A stretch of DNA of 64,000 nucleotides from Gnetum montanum (lineage: Eukaryota > Streptophyta > Gnetopsida > Gnetales > Gnetaceae). A model generated the notes under the pieces. The model saw only the letters and a program-made list of their open reading frames with translations. It searched no databases and was not told the DNA's origin. Positions 1 to 11,161 of the stretch are shown here, one piece after another. The position numbers and the translations under genes were made by a program. Within the stretch, counting starts at the first letter, position 1. Each line of letters opens with the position of its first letter. The stretch spans positions 1,920 to 65,919 of the forward strand of contig MNCI01034752.1 of the NCBI GenBank assembly GCA_015680685.1, read 5' to 3'.

Positions 1-263
1 GTGCGTGATAGAGCGTAAACTTGTCCTTAGACAGAATTCGCCTTTAACTGTCTTGGAGCTTATTACGCTCATCACGCTGCTGTGCGTGATAGAGCGTAAA
101 CTTGTCCTTAGACAGCTTCGAGGCGCGTTCAACTGCCTTGGAGCTTATTACGCTCATCACGCTACCGTGCGTGATAGAGCGTAAACTCGTCCTTAGATTT
201 GAGGCGCGTTCTCGCTCGAATTACGACTCTTTGTTTGAGGCGGACCCGTAATTTTTTTTCCCG
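1..263. repeat. Tandem 81-85 bp hairpin-forming repeat
   Basis: Three units begin at 1, 82 and 167 with the same start, GTGCGTGATAGAGCGTAAAC; the third is truncated or diverged. In units 1 and 2 the left arm (3-18, 84-99) is complementary to a right arm (63-77, 148-162) except for one bulged A, giving a 15-bp stem with a loop of about 45 nt. The right arm of one unit and the left arm of the next (71-77 with 84-90) can also pair across a 6-nt loop. The block lies in the left LTR region of the Tat-like element but has no counterpart in the right LTR. Confidence 0.75.
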
Positions 264-1058
264 GTGTTTCACATAGCATAGCAGTTGGCTTTATCTATGA
301 CTTGTATTGATGTTGCAAATGCTTGCTTGAGGCTTGATTATGCCAACAATTACAACCTTTTCCCTTTGCGAAGGGAAGCTTTTGAACTTGTTAAACTTGC
401 ATTTGAGACACCTTTTGCTATTCTTGCATTGTCGCTGCACTGTGCTACGCTATGTAGGATAGCATAGCGTAGTAGCCAGCATATCCTGATTTTTGCTTAA
501 TCTGCCACTTTCTAGTAAGAAAATTTGCCAAAGGACTTGAATTCAAACAAGGAAACTAGTTTTGGAGGCTAGAGTGCTTGCCGAGTGTAATTTCCTAATT
601 GAAATTACTTGGTAAGCTGGGCCTTTTTGATTTTCCTTTGCTACGCTGTGCTACACTGTGTAGCGTAGCATAGATTAACACCTTGTTCTACAACAATTTG
701 CACTTGATTGCCTGTACAACTATTTCTCAAGGCTTTCTACGCTACATAGCATAACGTAGCGTAGTAAACTCCTTTACTAGAAAACTTGCTGAACTATCTT
801 GTCCATCCTGAGCATCGTCGACAACCCCTAGCATGGTTTCTGAGTAAACTGTCAGTTGGATGAATTGTCCAGGTGGGTAGGCTATAGAGTCCATTGGGCC
901 TGTTAGCTCCAGAGGCAAAAAACTCACTGGACTGGATAGTCTAAACTCAGTGCATCCATTTCCTGCTAAACGGTCATGAGGTTGCACTTGTGGAAATTCT
1001 TACCTCAGTTCCAAGACCCTGGTGAAGTAAGAGTGCCTAGAAATTTTAGGGTGTTTCA
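264..1058 (-). repeat. 3' LTR (part) of Tat-like Ty3/gypsy element 1
   Basis: This block matches 11993-12642, both ending in GGGTGTTTCA. On the minus strand the LTR therefore begins TGAAACACCC. The element's coding order runs on the minus strand, so this is the 3' LTR. Against the right copy it carries about 155 extra bases near 320-475, flanked by related TAGCATAGC palindromes. The true left end is not seen: the right LTR looks about 1.5 kb long, so the left LTR either runs off the window or is interrupted by the 1-263 repeat. Conserved GCTACGC/GCGTAGC palindromes sit near 437-475, 641-672 and 735-768. Confidence 0.8.
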
Positions 1059-1074
1059 TTGATCCCTCTTTGTT
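1059..1074 (-). promoter_or_regulatory. Polypurine tract of element 1
   Basis: On the minus strand, AACAAAGAGGGATCAA lies immediately before the LTR start TGAAACAC. This is the expected position of the plus-strand primer of an LTR retrotransposon. It fixes the orientation of the element and the LTR edge at 1058. Confidence 0.7.
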
Positions 1075-2430
1075 GACATTTGGAGGACGGACCCGAGAGA
1101 CATCGACACAAAATATGAAACACCATGAAAGACAAGACGCTAACATCGCTCTTCGGTAATCATCAAGATGTCACTTAGCTATGCTTAGCAGTAACAGGAT
1201 AGCTATGCAAGGAAAGGGGAAAGGTTAAACTGGAGGGAGTGGGTTTGGGAAACGGTAAAGATGGAATTTAGCAGGGTCCCTCATTAGAATGCTTATGAGG
1301 AAATTTTTTGTGTGGTCATCTTCTCTTTTACTAACCTTTGACCTCTCGTCGGAATGCTTAGATATGGTCATTGCAAAAAAACTGATGTGCCATTTGTTTT
1401 AGGCATGTTTTTTTGCACGAGCTTTTGCTATTTTATGCTTTTCTTTTGCTATTTTATCATTTACATTTGCAAACAACCTTGTTGTTGTAGGATAGGTGTT
1501 TCTTTCCCAGGATGAGTTGTGTTACATCCACGTGGGGCTTTAGCCTACCTATAGAGGCTTCCCATGAGAGTTATGTTACGCGCATCATGGACTTTGTGGT
1601 TGGGCATATGGAAGGGCATTACAGGCATTGGGAAAAATTTGTGAAAGAGGTGTAAAGAAGAGAATTGTGGGTATAAGGAATGAGGTAAAGGAGGTTAAGG
1701 GGGAGGATAGGATGTGCACTCCTATGTAGCCAAGCTAGTCAAGAAGACCACCTTGGAATTATGTAGTGTCCCACTACCATTATGAGATGCATCTTTGATC
1801 GACGCCCCTCCAGTACGCATCCTGCAAACACAACAGAGAGCAAACCAGAAGAAACAACCATGATGCAAAATGAAGGAAAATTTCTTGCTTGCTTTAGACA
1901 CTGCTTGAAGAATGGACATTATTGTTGAGCCATTTGACATGCAAACCAGAAAGGCCAGCAACGGTTTTGGTAGCATCAGCGTGAAGAGGTTGGCATGGAG
2001 GCAGCTAGGAATCGCGGTGATGCGAGTGCTTAGGAATCCTAGCCCAAGGCAGACATTATGTAGTTCAGCTATAAGGCAAGATTCCTAGCAGCTAAACCTT
2101 TTTTGGGCTTGGGCGATGGTAGGGGCTGGAGGAGAGCAACTTTGTGGCTGGGCCACAATAGTGCTGGGACTCCAGCAGCAGGTGTTGACAATAGAAGCTA
2201 CTACCAGCGTGACAGGCCATGGTGGCGATAGCTCCAGAGGATCAATAGGATGTTAGACAACATCTTTGGAGGATTAGCAATATGCCAAGGGTAGTGGCGT
2301 TCCACATATTCTAGTGGGTGTTTTCTTAGCATCATGAACTGCATTTTGGAGCTGTAATGTCCTATCCCATGTTGGCACTGTGCATGCTCGTTTGCTTGAT
2401 GAGTCATGACGTATCCTAACGTGCTGCGAA
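1075..2430 (-). other. Post-integrase region of element 1, no recognised gene
   Basis: About 1.35 kb between the polypurine tract and the hairpin-repeat array. Short minus-strand frames at 1722-1976 and 2201-2407 show no motif I recognise. A long 3' region is usual in Tat/Ogre elements, so I treat this as 3' untranslated or decayed accessory sequence. Confidence 0.5.
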
Positions 2431-2433
2431 CCC

Positions 2434-2833
2434 AGTTTGAGGTCCTGGTAGACCATATGATGTGCTAGTTTAAGGTCTCAGCAGACCGTGGTGCACTAGT
2501 TTAAGGTCCTAGTAGACCATTGTGCTAATTTAAGGTCTTAGCAGACCGCTGTGCTAGTTTAGCATCGTAGTGAATGGTCGCTATGCTAGTTTAAGGTCTT
2601 AGCAGATCGTCTATGCTAGTTTATTGTCGTAGTAGACGGTGGATGGGCCAATTTAAAGTCATAGGGGACCGTGCTTTGCTAGTTTTACGTCATGGGAGAT
2701 GGTCTATGCCAGTTTATAGTCATGGTGGACTATCTGTGCCAGTTTATAGTCATAGAAAATTGCCTTTTCTAGTTTTATGTCGTAGCAGATGAGCTTTGCC
2801 ATTTTTACGTCGTAGAAGACGTTTGCTTACCTT
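2434..2833. repeat. Tandem array of about 30-bp hairpin units (3' array)
   Basis: About 13 degenerate units share the pattern GCTAGTTTAAGGTCTTAGCAGACC. Clear unit cores start at 2441, 2474, 2505, 2534 and 2595, spaced about 29-33 bp. Each core is a short dyad (GGTC....GACC) that can fold into a mini-hairpin. Later units read CGTC....GACG or GTC....GAC, so the stem is kept while its bases change. A related array lies at 6421-6885 in the same element. Tandem repeats in the 3' region of Tat-lineage elements are known; the duplicated hairpin form is what I see here. Confidence 0.8.
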
Positions 2834-4012
2834 GCTCATGCATTAGATGTAGTATGGCTTGAGATATAAATGATTCACCGAATTTGTGAACTCATTGCCA
2901 TCCATGTATGCCAACTTGAAGGCCCCATTCCCATAGGATTTTGTGACCATGAATGGACCTTCCCAGTTTGCTAAGAATTTGTTCATATGCTCACGGACAG
3001 CCTTGAGAATAAGGTCCTCCTTTTTTATAGGTTGTTGATGCAGGTTTGCATGATGCTTCTACCATTTCTTGTCTTGATAATGCTCTATGCAACCAAGTGT
3101 CTGTGCACACTCCTTCTCTATGGAGTTGAGGTTGATGATTCTCAACTCATTGTTCTGGGCTTCGCTCACGATGTTTGACAAGATCATTCGGAGTGACGAT
3201 ACCTGTAACTCAAGAGGTAACACCGCTTTAGATCCATAAACAAGACTGTAAGGTATTTTACCTGTTACTGTCCTACACATCATCCTGTAAGCCAATAGCA
3301 CATAGAGGATATGCTCATGCCATCACCTCTTGCTGTTGTTAAGCATTTTCTTGAGCAAGTTGATTATGGCTTTGATCATAGCTTCTACTTGTTTGTTTGC
3401 CTGCGGGTAGTATGGTGAGGAGAACAATTGCCTAATGCTAAGGTTGTTGCAAAAGGTTTTGGTTTCCACACTACTAAAATGTGGCCCATTGTCAGTCACA
3501 ATAGTCATGTGTAGCCCAAACCTCATGACAATGTTATCTAAGATGAAGTAGCAAACTTGTTGAGATGTAGTCTTCCTAAGGGGAATAGCCTCCACCCACT
3601 TTGTAAAATACTTGATGGCAGTGATGATGAAGCTATGCCCTGTAGAAGACTTAGGTGTGATAGGTCTTATGATGTCTAGTCCCCATCATTGGAATGGCCA
3701 TGTGATCTACGTCGGGTGCAACTTTGTAGGTGAAACGTATATGAGATTTGCATATCTTTGGCATGTATCACAAGTCTTGGCTTTGGCTAGGCAATTGTGT
3801 TCCATGTGAGGCCAGTAGTACCCTAGGCGTCTAATTTTTGCAACCATGGCGCTAGGTACTATGTGTCCACTGCATAGTCCCTCGTGTACCTCATTAATGA
3901 CCTTCTGCGCTTGCTCCTCATTTACACATGCCAGCAATATCCCATGAAAGGAGCATTTGCACAGGGCATTGTCTCCCATGAGTATGTATTTCCGAGCATA
4001 CTTACAGCTCAC
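2834..4012 (-). pseudogene. Integrase of element 1 (Tat-like), degenerate
   Basis: Integrase joins retrotransposon cDNA to the target DNA. Reading down the minus strand: an HHCC zinc-binding module near 3715-3900 (GYYWPHM, then CDTCQRY); the catalytic core near 3323-3600 with FGLHMTIVTDNGPHF and SPYYPQANKQVE; then the C-terminal part near 3059-3300 (GKIPYSLVYGSKAVLPLE) and 2840-2960. Part of the core before VTDNG is displaced or broken, and several frames are needed, so it cannot be functional. It follows the second RNase H and precedes the 3' repeat array. Confidence 0.85.
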
Positions 4013-4147
4013 CCCCTCTAGGTAGATGTCAATCCATATGAGGGCTCACCATGTTGCAAGTAGGCTTTAAGGTTGGCATACCACTCTTGGATGTCCACAG
4101 TGCTTACAGAGGCTATGTGTACCACTTGAGTGATAGGCTCCATACAC

Positions 4148-4640
4148 TCAGTAATCAAAGTAGGAAAACTTGCAAACAGGTGGTGGCACATTTAATGCTA
4201 GGGTGGCTAGGGCATCTGTTACGATGTTTTCATTGCATGTCACATGTTGAACGTCTGTTGTTGCAAATTGTTTAAGCAAGGTTTTCGCTAGGTTGCAATA
4301 GGGCTGTAGGTGAATAGCCTTGCAAGTGTAGACCTTAGTGATTTGATTCACAACGAGTTGTGAATCATCATGAATTGCCAGGTGTTGAATGCTTAATGCT
4401 TGGGCTACTAAGAGGCCCCTGAGGAGTCCTTTGTACTCTACCACATTGTCCGTACAAAGGAATGTAAAATGATAAGAAAAAGGTTGCATTTCCCCAGAGG
4501 GGAATGTAATGACAGCAGTTGCACTACCTCCTTGTGTGGTCAAGGTGTTGTCCAAATGCAAGATAGCTTCAAAATGTGGTGAGATAGCATTGATAGTGCT
4601 AACATGCTCATAAGGGAATTCGGGATCTATGATTGCACAA
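4148..4640 (-). pseudogene. Second RNase H (archaeal-like) of element 1
   Basis: A 137-residue open stretch (4148-4561) holds a second ribonuclease H between the RT-linked RNase H and integrase. Visible pieces are VVEYKGLLRGLLVAQ, corresponding to the family's NxAEYxAL motif, then HDDSQLVVNQI with the usual D-S-L pattern, and NIVTDALATLA near the C end, like the usual NxxADALA. An extra RNase H of this kind in this place is a diagnostic trait of Tat-lineage Ty3/gypsy elements, including Ogre. The frame is fairly well kept, but the N-terminal strand is damaged. Confidence 0.82.
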
Positions 4641-4663
4641 TTGTCGATGGGTGAGGTCGTGAG

Positions 4664-5920
4664 TTATGTAGCTATAGCTTGACCCTTCATCAACGATTGG
4701 CTCACATAATGCAAATTGAATTCCATGGTTATGGCTTTCCACCAGGCTATCCTGCCACTTTCATATAGATTTTTTGTGATAGCCCGAAGTATGTTGCTTT
4801 TGCAAATGATGTTAACTTTGCTACGAAATAGGTAATGCCTCCACTTTTTTAATGCAAACACTAGGGCAAGGCAATTTCTCTCCACCTCATTGTATTTTTC
4901 CTCATATGATATTAATGTGTGACTTAAGTAATACACTAGAATTTCAAAGCCGTCATCTCGTCTCTGACATAACAGTGCCATGATAGATGTGTCTGAGGTG
5001 GCAAGGTAGATGAAGAAAGGCATATCCCTCTGTGGTGGGTAAACAGTTGGGAGGTGTAAAAGCTCTTTCTTCAGATCATCAAAGGCTTGTTGGCATTGTG
5101 TTGTCCATTCGAAGTTAACCCCTTTCTTTAGTAAGTGTTGCATGGGGTGTAACTTATTAGTCAACTTTGCTATAAACCTTTTGATAAACTGTACCCTACC
5201 TTGTAACCTGCATAATTCTTTAAGGTTGGTAGGGGGTGCTAGATTAATGATGGACTTAACTTTGTTAGGGTCCACTTGTATTCTAGCCTTTGACACTAAA
5301 AACCCTAACATGCTTTCAGTTCTTACCCTAAAGACATACTTTTTTGGTTTGAGGTGCAGGTCATGCATCTGGCAACGTTTGAGGACTACGCTTAGATCGT
5401 TGGGATGATCAACGACCTCTTTAGATTTGACCGCTATGTCATCCACGTAGTCGTTTAGTGTTTCTAGGATGTAGTTGCTAAAGATGTATGTTATGGCTTT
5501 CTGGTAGGTTGCTCCAGTGTTTTTGAGCCCAAAGGGCATCATAGTGTAACAGAAAGTACCCCATGGGGTCATGAAAGTTGTTGTTAATTGATGCTTTTGG
5601 TTGATGCAAATTTGATTGTAGCTAGAGAAACAGAGCGTGACCAGCCGTAGTGTCGATGAGTTGATCAATACTCGGTAGTGGGAAATTGTCTTTGAACATT
5701 GCTTTGTTTAGATCTTAGAAGTCTATACAGATTTGTATTCTTCCCATTTTCTTATAAACCACAATGATGTTTGACACCCACTTTGAGTAATCAACTGCCT
5801 GGATGAAACTAGCCTAATACAGCTTGGTGATTTCATCTCATACAACTAGTGCAATCTCTGGTGTAACCTTGCGAGCCTTCTACTTAACTACTTTCATACG
5901 TGGGTCTAAGATAATGTTGT
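4664..5920 (-). pseudogene. Reverse transcriptase-RNase H of element 1
   Basis: The minus strand holds the RT palm and linked RNase H. N-terminal RT pieces (DYSKWVSNIIVVYKK, GRIQICIDF) lie upstream of a 334-residue open frame (4664-5668) with GTFCYTMMPFGLKN, the catalytic YVDDI box intact, the connection (MLGFLVSKARIQVDP) and RNase H (YYLSHTLISYEEKYNEVE, ALVFALKKWRHYL). Stops interrupt the N-terminal RT near 5700-5850, mostly TAG or TAA. The frame is among the longest in the window, so decay is moderate. It is followed by the second RNase H and preceded by the PR-RT spacer. Confidence 0.9.
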
Positions 5921-6292
5921 GTTGTATGAGTCTCGGATCTAAGCCCAGCATGTCGTTATATGACCACACAAAGACTTTGATTTTGTCTTCAGTATCTTGG
6001 ATGCATCTTTATGTTTTTGCATATCTAGGAGGGAGCTAAGTTTTAATGTTTTTATTTTCCCCTTGGATGTGGTCACAGGTGTTTTAATGAGAGGGTCCTC
6101 GGTTACATCCCTGACCTCTAAATCTAAGGCTTGGACTAGATTTTTGGGCCAATCTAGGGATGTTTCTAAGGATGCTACAGTGCTATCTGCGGATGATCCC
6201 CAGTCTATTAACTCTGGGTTTAGTTGTCTTGTAAGCTTGCTATGTGGACCTGTCAAGGCTAGAGGTGAAGAAAGGTCATGGTGCATTATCAT
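5921..6292 (-). pseudogene. RT N-terminal linker of element 1 polyprotein
   Basis: A 117-codon open stretch leads in register towards RT. It ends just above the pieces FVWSYNDMLGLDPRLIQHNI and KVVKQKARKVTPEI, which match the usual start of Tat RT (AWxxxDMPGLDP). The upstream part, with DWGSSADSTVASLE, is the variable linker between protease and RT. Two codons before the first ATG (6292) the frame meets a stop, close to the edge of the repeat-bearing spacer. Confidence 0.65.
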
Positions 6293-7040
6293 TCTTGCTC
6301 AACCTTCCACAATGAGATAAATGCCAAGTCAAGGATACCTATTTGTAGCAACAGTGCATGGTAAACATTTGTAAGGTAGCCATGAGATATGAAAAGGTTA
6401 AATAATTGTAAAGTATGATACAAATTTTGTAGTTTGCCAGTTTAAGATAGTAGCGGATTGCTTGAATGCAAAAAGTTCAAAACCACTAGTTTATGATCTT
6501 TGCGAACTATTAATGGGTTAGGCCAAAAGTAGTAGTTTAAGGTCTTTGCAGACTGCTAATGAGATCAAAGTTGTGGATCAAAATTGCTAGTTTAAGATCT
6601 TTGCGGACTGCTAATAGGCTATTCTAGCAAAACTACAAAGCATTAGTTTAAGGTCTTTATGGACTGTAATGTAATGTAATTAAAGAAAATTTTGCCAGTT
6701 TTAGGCCTTAGTGGGTTGCATGTAGTTTTAGGCCATTTCGGGCCATGTGTAGTTTTAGGCCATTTCTGGCCATTGGTAGTTTTAGACCATTTCGGGCCGT
6801 TACAGAAGATGACTGGAAAATTTTGCCAGTTTTAGGCCTTAGTGGGCCGTAATGTAGTTTTAGGCCATTTTGGGCCATGACGATGATGTGAAAGGGGGGT
6901 ATGCAAATGGTTTAAAAGGATTCAGTTAGGCAACTAACATAGATGGATGGATGTGAAACAAATAAGCGATAAATGTACAACAGATGTTAATTGGGTAGGA
7001 AACAGTGGGGTTGCTATGCTATATGTAACTACTTCCTAAC
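6293..7040 (-). other. Protease-RT spacer of element 1, possible Ogre-type intron
   Basis: About 0.75 kb separates the protease frame from the RT linker and contains no usable frame. Ogre elements are known to carry a spliced intron in this position. On the minus strand an acceptor-like ATCTCATTGTGGAAG lies just before the RT linker (near 6309-6323), and GGGTTAGG-type donor-like sequence lies near 7037-7045. Splicing is inference; the sequence only shows the spacer and the repeat array within it. Confidence 0.4.
6421..6885. repeat. Tandem array of hairpin units (PR-RT spacer array)
   Basis: Eleven or so units of about 27-50 bp each contain TAGTTTAAGGTCTTTGCAGACT-like cores in the left half (near 6435, 6484, 6531, 6584, 6640) and TAGTTTTAGGCCATTTCGGGCC cores in the right half (near 6693, 6722, 6751, 6777, 6820, 6853). 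The dyad GGTC...GACY becomes GGCC...GGCC, so both arms of the stem changed together. The units are plainly related to those at 2434-2833. The array sits where the coding sequence is interrupted. Confidence 0.78.
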
Positions 7041-7880
7041 CCATCATGGATTTGGTGAGACATAAGGCCAAGAAGCTTTATTGCAGCATTCTTCTACATC
7101 GTTGTCTTCCACTTGGAAAGGCAACTCGGCCCATGTATTCTCATTTTCTGAGCTAGTGTGTTGGGCTGGCTCTTTCGCTAAACAGTTAGTGTCAATGGAT
7201 ATAGGCACTTCATTCTCAAAGGTTATGATCTCCGAGCCCTGCTCCATATCTACATTATTTATTGCTTACGTTGCTACCTTGGCACCATGTAACACCACCT
7301 CCCTGCCTACATAGGGTAGATGGATCGCCTGATGTATGGGCGAAGAGACGACCCTAAGTTCTACTAACTATGACCTCCCCAAGATTAGGTTAAGCTTGGG
7401 CATCTCTTCCACCATGATAAACATTGCATTTGCAGAGAATTGGTCCCTTGCCAGAAAGTCGATGTGGATAGTGCCTTTCACCATGACCCATGGCTTGTTG
7501 AATGACTTTGAACATGATGTTATTGTGGGCTTGATTTGGTCTACCAAACCCAACTTATCCACAATAGGGAATGGGATGACATTTGTAGAAGCCCCATCAT
7601 CAACGTGTACCCTTTGGATCTTATGTTGATCGATCCAAATTATGATGAAAAGAGGTGTTGTAGTCACCTAACCCTTTTCAGGGTCTTCCCTTATGGAATC
7701 GTTGCAGAAAGTCAACTGGGATGGCTGTGGTTCTGCATGTGCAAAAGGAAGCATGACTGAGTGAATTTCTTTCTCTTCTGCTGGCATGTTTTTGTCAACT
7801 GGTATTGCCATTAACATGTGAACTAGAGCCTTATGGTGTGTAGTAGAAGTCATAATCAGGTTGTACAGGGTCAACATTGT
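7041..7880 (-). pseudogene. Aspartic protease region of element 1
   Basis: The retroviral-type protease that cuts Gag-Pol is visible at 7368-7667 on the minus strand. RVHVDDGASTNVIP carries an active-site D-G-A core (the usual first residue pair is D-S/T, here DD), and LNLILGRS is the conserved flap-end ILGR motif. A trailing acidic segment (7044-7247, with FENEVPISIDTN) continues to the PR-RT spacer. The leading segment, 7668-7877, is in another frame. Confidence 0.85.
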
Positions 7881-10800
7881 GTTTTTTTGTTTTAGAGCCT
7901 ACTTGACCTAAGTGAGAGTGCTTAAAAGGTGTGGGCCACCTTCCTATTTACTGCCTTTCTCCTCTTCCATTCATCCGAGGAGATGAATTTCCCAAGGAGG
8001 GATAGTTTCGGGTCTAGGGTTAGACCTTTTTGGGCGACATGGTGATGATTGTGCATGCATAGCAACGTTATCTTTTGGAAATGAGAACATAGATGTAGAG
8101 GGCGAGGACGCAGGCTTGGAAGTACTTGGGGTGATACGTTCCATTGTCACCTTGCCTATCAAATGCTCTTCTTGTTTTCTTGGACAAGAAGGTTGTGGTG
8201 TCGTCCTATGCAAGGTCGGGGTAGTTGAGTGACTCAACCCCCTGATGATGAATGATGCTCTCGATGTTAGTGCATGTGGTGGTGGTGCAATTTTGTTTAC
8301 AAGCAGTGTAGGGACGGATGTTTGAGGAGGGATTCTCAAGACAAACAGTTGCTGTAGGTTTTTCTTAGCTGCTAGTGGTGTTGGTGCGCTACGTTGAGGC
8401 ATACGAACCACAAATGGCTGCTAGGGTGGTTTGGGATTACTGTTAATGTTGATAGTGTTGATAATATAACTGGCGTTGTTGGCGTTAAGTGGATCTGTGT
8501 AGACATGAAGAGATTGATTTTCGGGATGCATTGGGTTGCTTTCATCTAGAACCAGTTTCCCTTGATAAATCATTCTTTGGATGTCATCCTTTAATGCCAG
8601 GAAGTAATCCGTGTCGTGACCACATTGTGGATGATAGTCACAGAACTACTTTAGCCTAAAATTCTTAGGAATTGGAGGCTCATTGGCCAAAGCCAAGGAG
8701 GGGTTTCTATGGAGCTCACAGTGCCATTGCTATTTTTTGGCTCCCTTCTCTGACATCTGCTTGTGTTGGATATAGCCTGCTCCTAGTAATTGCTTTAGAA
8801 GTTCTGAAGGCTTGATAGGCAGCAGGGTATACTTAGAGTGATCTTTACACTCGAAGTTAGGCTTGGATGGTGCAGATGCTTCGGGTACCGATGTTGAGGG
8901 TTGAGCTACGTTGCCCTGGTTGGGCATGGTGTTAGTTGCTAGTATAGCCACTTTCTTGTTGTTATTGTTTTTGGGCTTAGCTTCGTTTGCCACAACAACC
9001 ACTGTGGTTGTTGTAGCCTTACCCTTGTATTTTTCCTTCTTTGTAAACGTGTTCTTGTATGCAACATAGGCTGGGTCTTTGCTTGCCTCAACCATGTCTT
9101 ATATGCTCTTAGTCTAGGTGAAAGCTTGACTAAGATTTCGTGGAATGAGATAGTATAGTTTGGACCTGATGAAGACAACCAGCAAATGGGCCTCTGTGAT
9201 GGGCTTGTGGATGTTCTTAAGGATAGCACTCCACCATTGTATGAATTTCTGGATTAGTTCAAGTAGATCTTGTTTGACGCTCATTAACTGATCCAACATA
9301 ACCTCTGGTCTCAAGTTATACTTGAAATGCATTATGAACTAGGTCAGCAGCTTCTCTAGTGTTGCGATGGAGGAGAGCGTAATACCAGTCCAAAGCTTTG
9401 CCCGTCAGAGACATAGTAAAGATGAGGATAATTATATGCGGACATTATTGCAAAAGAATGGACTTAGATCTAAATGTAACAAGATGCATGTTGGGATCAC
9501 CCTCCCCATTGTATTTTGTGAAATGGGGGAGTAATATCCTAGGGGGTAACATTAGCATGGGGACTACCAAGTTGATGGGATCATCATGGTAGAAATTCAT
9601 GACTTGTACCGTGTCAGAACTAGCAGCCTTGAGGAGTTTGATTTCCTCTGTAAGGGTTTGAATAAGCTGGAATGCTTGATCCGGACCCAGGGACAATGCA
9701 GATGGTTGGGGAGTTGCCGGGGTAGCTCCCATTTGTGACGTAGCAGGGTTAGCGATGTGGCCCATAGGCGGTGCTGTTGGGATGGCTCCTATGAATAGTG
9801 CTGCTTGTACTATCCACCACCCAGTAGGTGATGCTGTTGGAGTAGGAGCTATTGGTTGTGCCATGGGGTAGGCCGTTTGTGTGGTCGGTGGGGCAGACCA
9901 TAGTCCCATGCTTGGTTGTACCATTTGTGGGACCTGGTACGTTTGGTGGTAAGCGTAGTGGGACATTTACGATGGTTGTGAAGAAATAGGAGAAGTGAAT
10001 GGGATCCACCATGTGGTCATGAATGGTCCTACCACTGATGGTGGAACAGGTGTAGATGTCAGAATGGACGTAGAGACTGTATGCAATTACGATGTAGGTA
10101 CAACGTGGACGTAAGGTAGGGTAGTTATGATTAGTGCATGTTGCGATGTAGGAATGGATTAGGAAATAGTTTGAGAAGGGGTAGTGCCTGAGAATGAGAC
10201 AGGGGAATAGGCATGTTGATACGCTAAGGGCATGGCATGGCTACCCATTGCTGATGAAATTGCGGGTTACGACGATGTGGATGTAATCATAAAGGGAGCG
10301 ACGGTAGAGAGCGGGTTCATCCAGAAAGATAGGGTGGGAGGGATGGTGGTAGGGTTGGTTTGACCCCCACCCTCAGACTGGGAATCTAGTTCCTCTTGCT
10401 TGTCTTGGAATGCCTCGTCATAGTGAGACACCATGTCTCATGACTCCCTAGGCCTAGTCATCCATATCAGCTGATCTATGATCCACTGATGCATTTTCAT
10501 TAGAGGAATGGAAATGCTAGGAGTGGGAATAAATTCCCTCCCATTATAGTAAGTGAACTTGAAGCTATGTTTGTCTTCGAGTTCTTGTGCATCTAAGGGT
10601 AGATTTGCCTGAACCGTAGTGCAGAGAAAGTTGTATTGCTTGGTTTGCTGTGCCAAGCTCTTAGGTGATCGATTTTTGATCTTGAGAGATCGACGTAACT
10701 CTCGTAATGGGTTGAGTGGTTGCTTAGCACCTGTGATGCCCTAAACCAAGAGGGGAACCTCAACATTAGAGGTAGTAACTGCGGTGCTTGAGGAAATCAT
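7881..10800 (-). pseudogene. Gag of element 1 (Tat-like)
   Basis: Gag forms the virus-like particle. I take the start at ATG 10800 because the frame there (MISSSTAVTTSNVEVPLLV) runs on through one TAG into 10438-10656. Further down, the minus strand shows a proline/threonine-rich stretch (9445-10012), the gag core start LPHFTKYNGEGDPNMHL (near 9450-9530), MSVKQDLLELIQKF (9114-9332), a basic Lys/Asn-rich stretch (8939-9095), and near 8550-8650 a DYHPQCGHDTDYFLALKDDI segment typical of the Tat gag C-terminus. Several frameshifts and TAG stops break it. A length of about 2.9 kb fits the family. Confidence 0.82.
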
Positions 10801-11161
10801 TTTCGTAAGTCTAAAAACGATTTGCAAATGAGAAAAAAAAAAGAGATCAAGTGGTGATCAGAGGCTTTTAGTCCTGCAAGGTTCCAAGGGAACTGTCGCG
10901 GTGACCGATCTACACCACACGATGCGTAAACAACTGCCAAAGGGTGTCACATTTATGCTAGTGCGTGATGGGGTACAGAAAGCATGCAGGACTACCATGA
11001 AACATGAAAAAGGCACCAAAAGGCCCTCCTTCTAGCACTAGAAAACTGTAGCAACCAAAAACATTGGTGGCTAGAAACACTGAGAGGTTGCCAAGCGAAC
11101 AGTTTAACCTTGGATCCTTGTGAGGGCCGTGCTGGATAAAATGGAAACGGGGTGCCCAAAA
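10801..11161 (-). other. 5' untranslated leader of element 1 with candidate PBS
   Basis: About 360 bp lies between the right LTR and the gag ATG. A possible primer-binding site is the minus-strand TGGGCACCCCGTTTCC (complement of 11142-11157), three bases from an LTR end ...GACCA. I could not match it firmly to a tRNA 3' end, so this site and the LTR edge at 11162 are tentative. Confidence 0.4.

Noticed and set aside
264-271. GGTGTTTCA near 264 as the end of another LTR copy
   Set aside because: It resembles the LTR end at 1058, but the sequence before it does not match the LTR, so a nested copy cannot be supported.
2434-2833. Spaced repeats as a CRISPR array
   Set aside because: Units are degenerate, directly abutting, without unique spacers or cas genes, and lie inside a plant retrotransposon.
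5997-6320. 107-codon plus-strand open frame
   Set aside because: It lies opposite the RT linker of element 1 and shows no motif; it is a shadow of the real minus-strand sequence.
10958-10975. GTGCGTGATGG near 10960 as a match to the start of the window, giving the LTR edge
   Set aside because: Only about 10 bases agree and the flanks differ; the TGGTCTAG edge at 11162 with a nearby PBS-like site is somewhat better, though still tentative.
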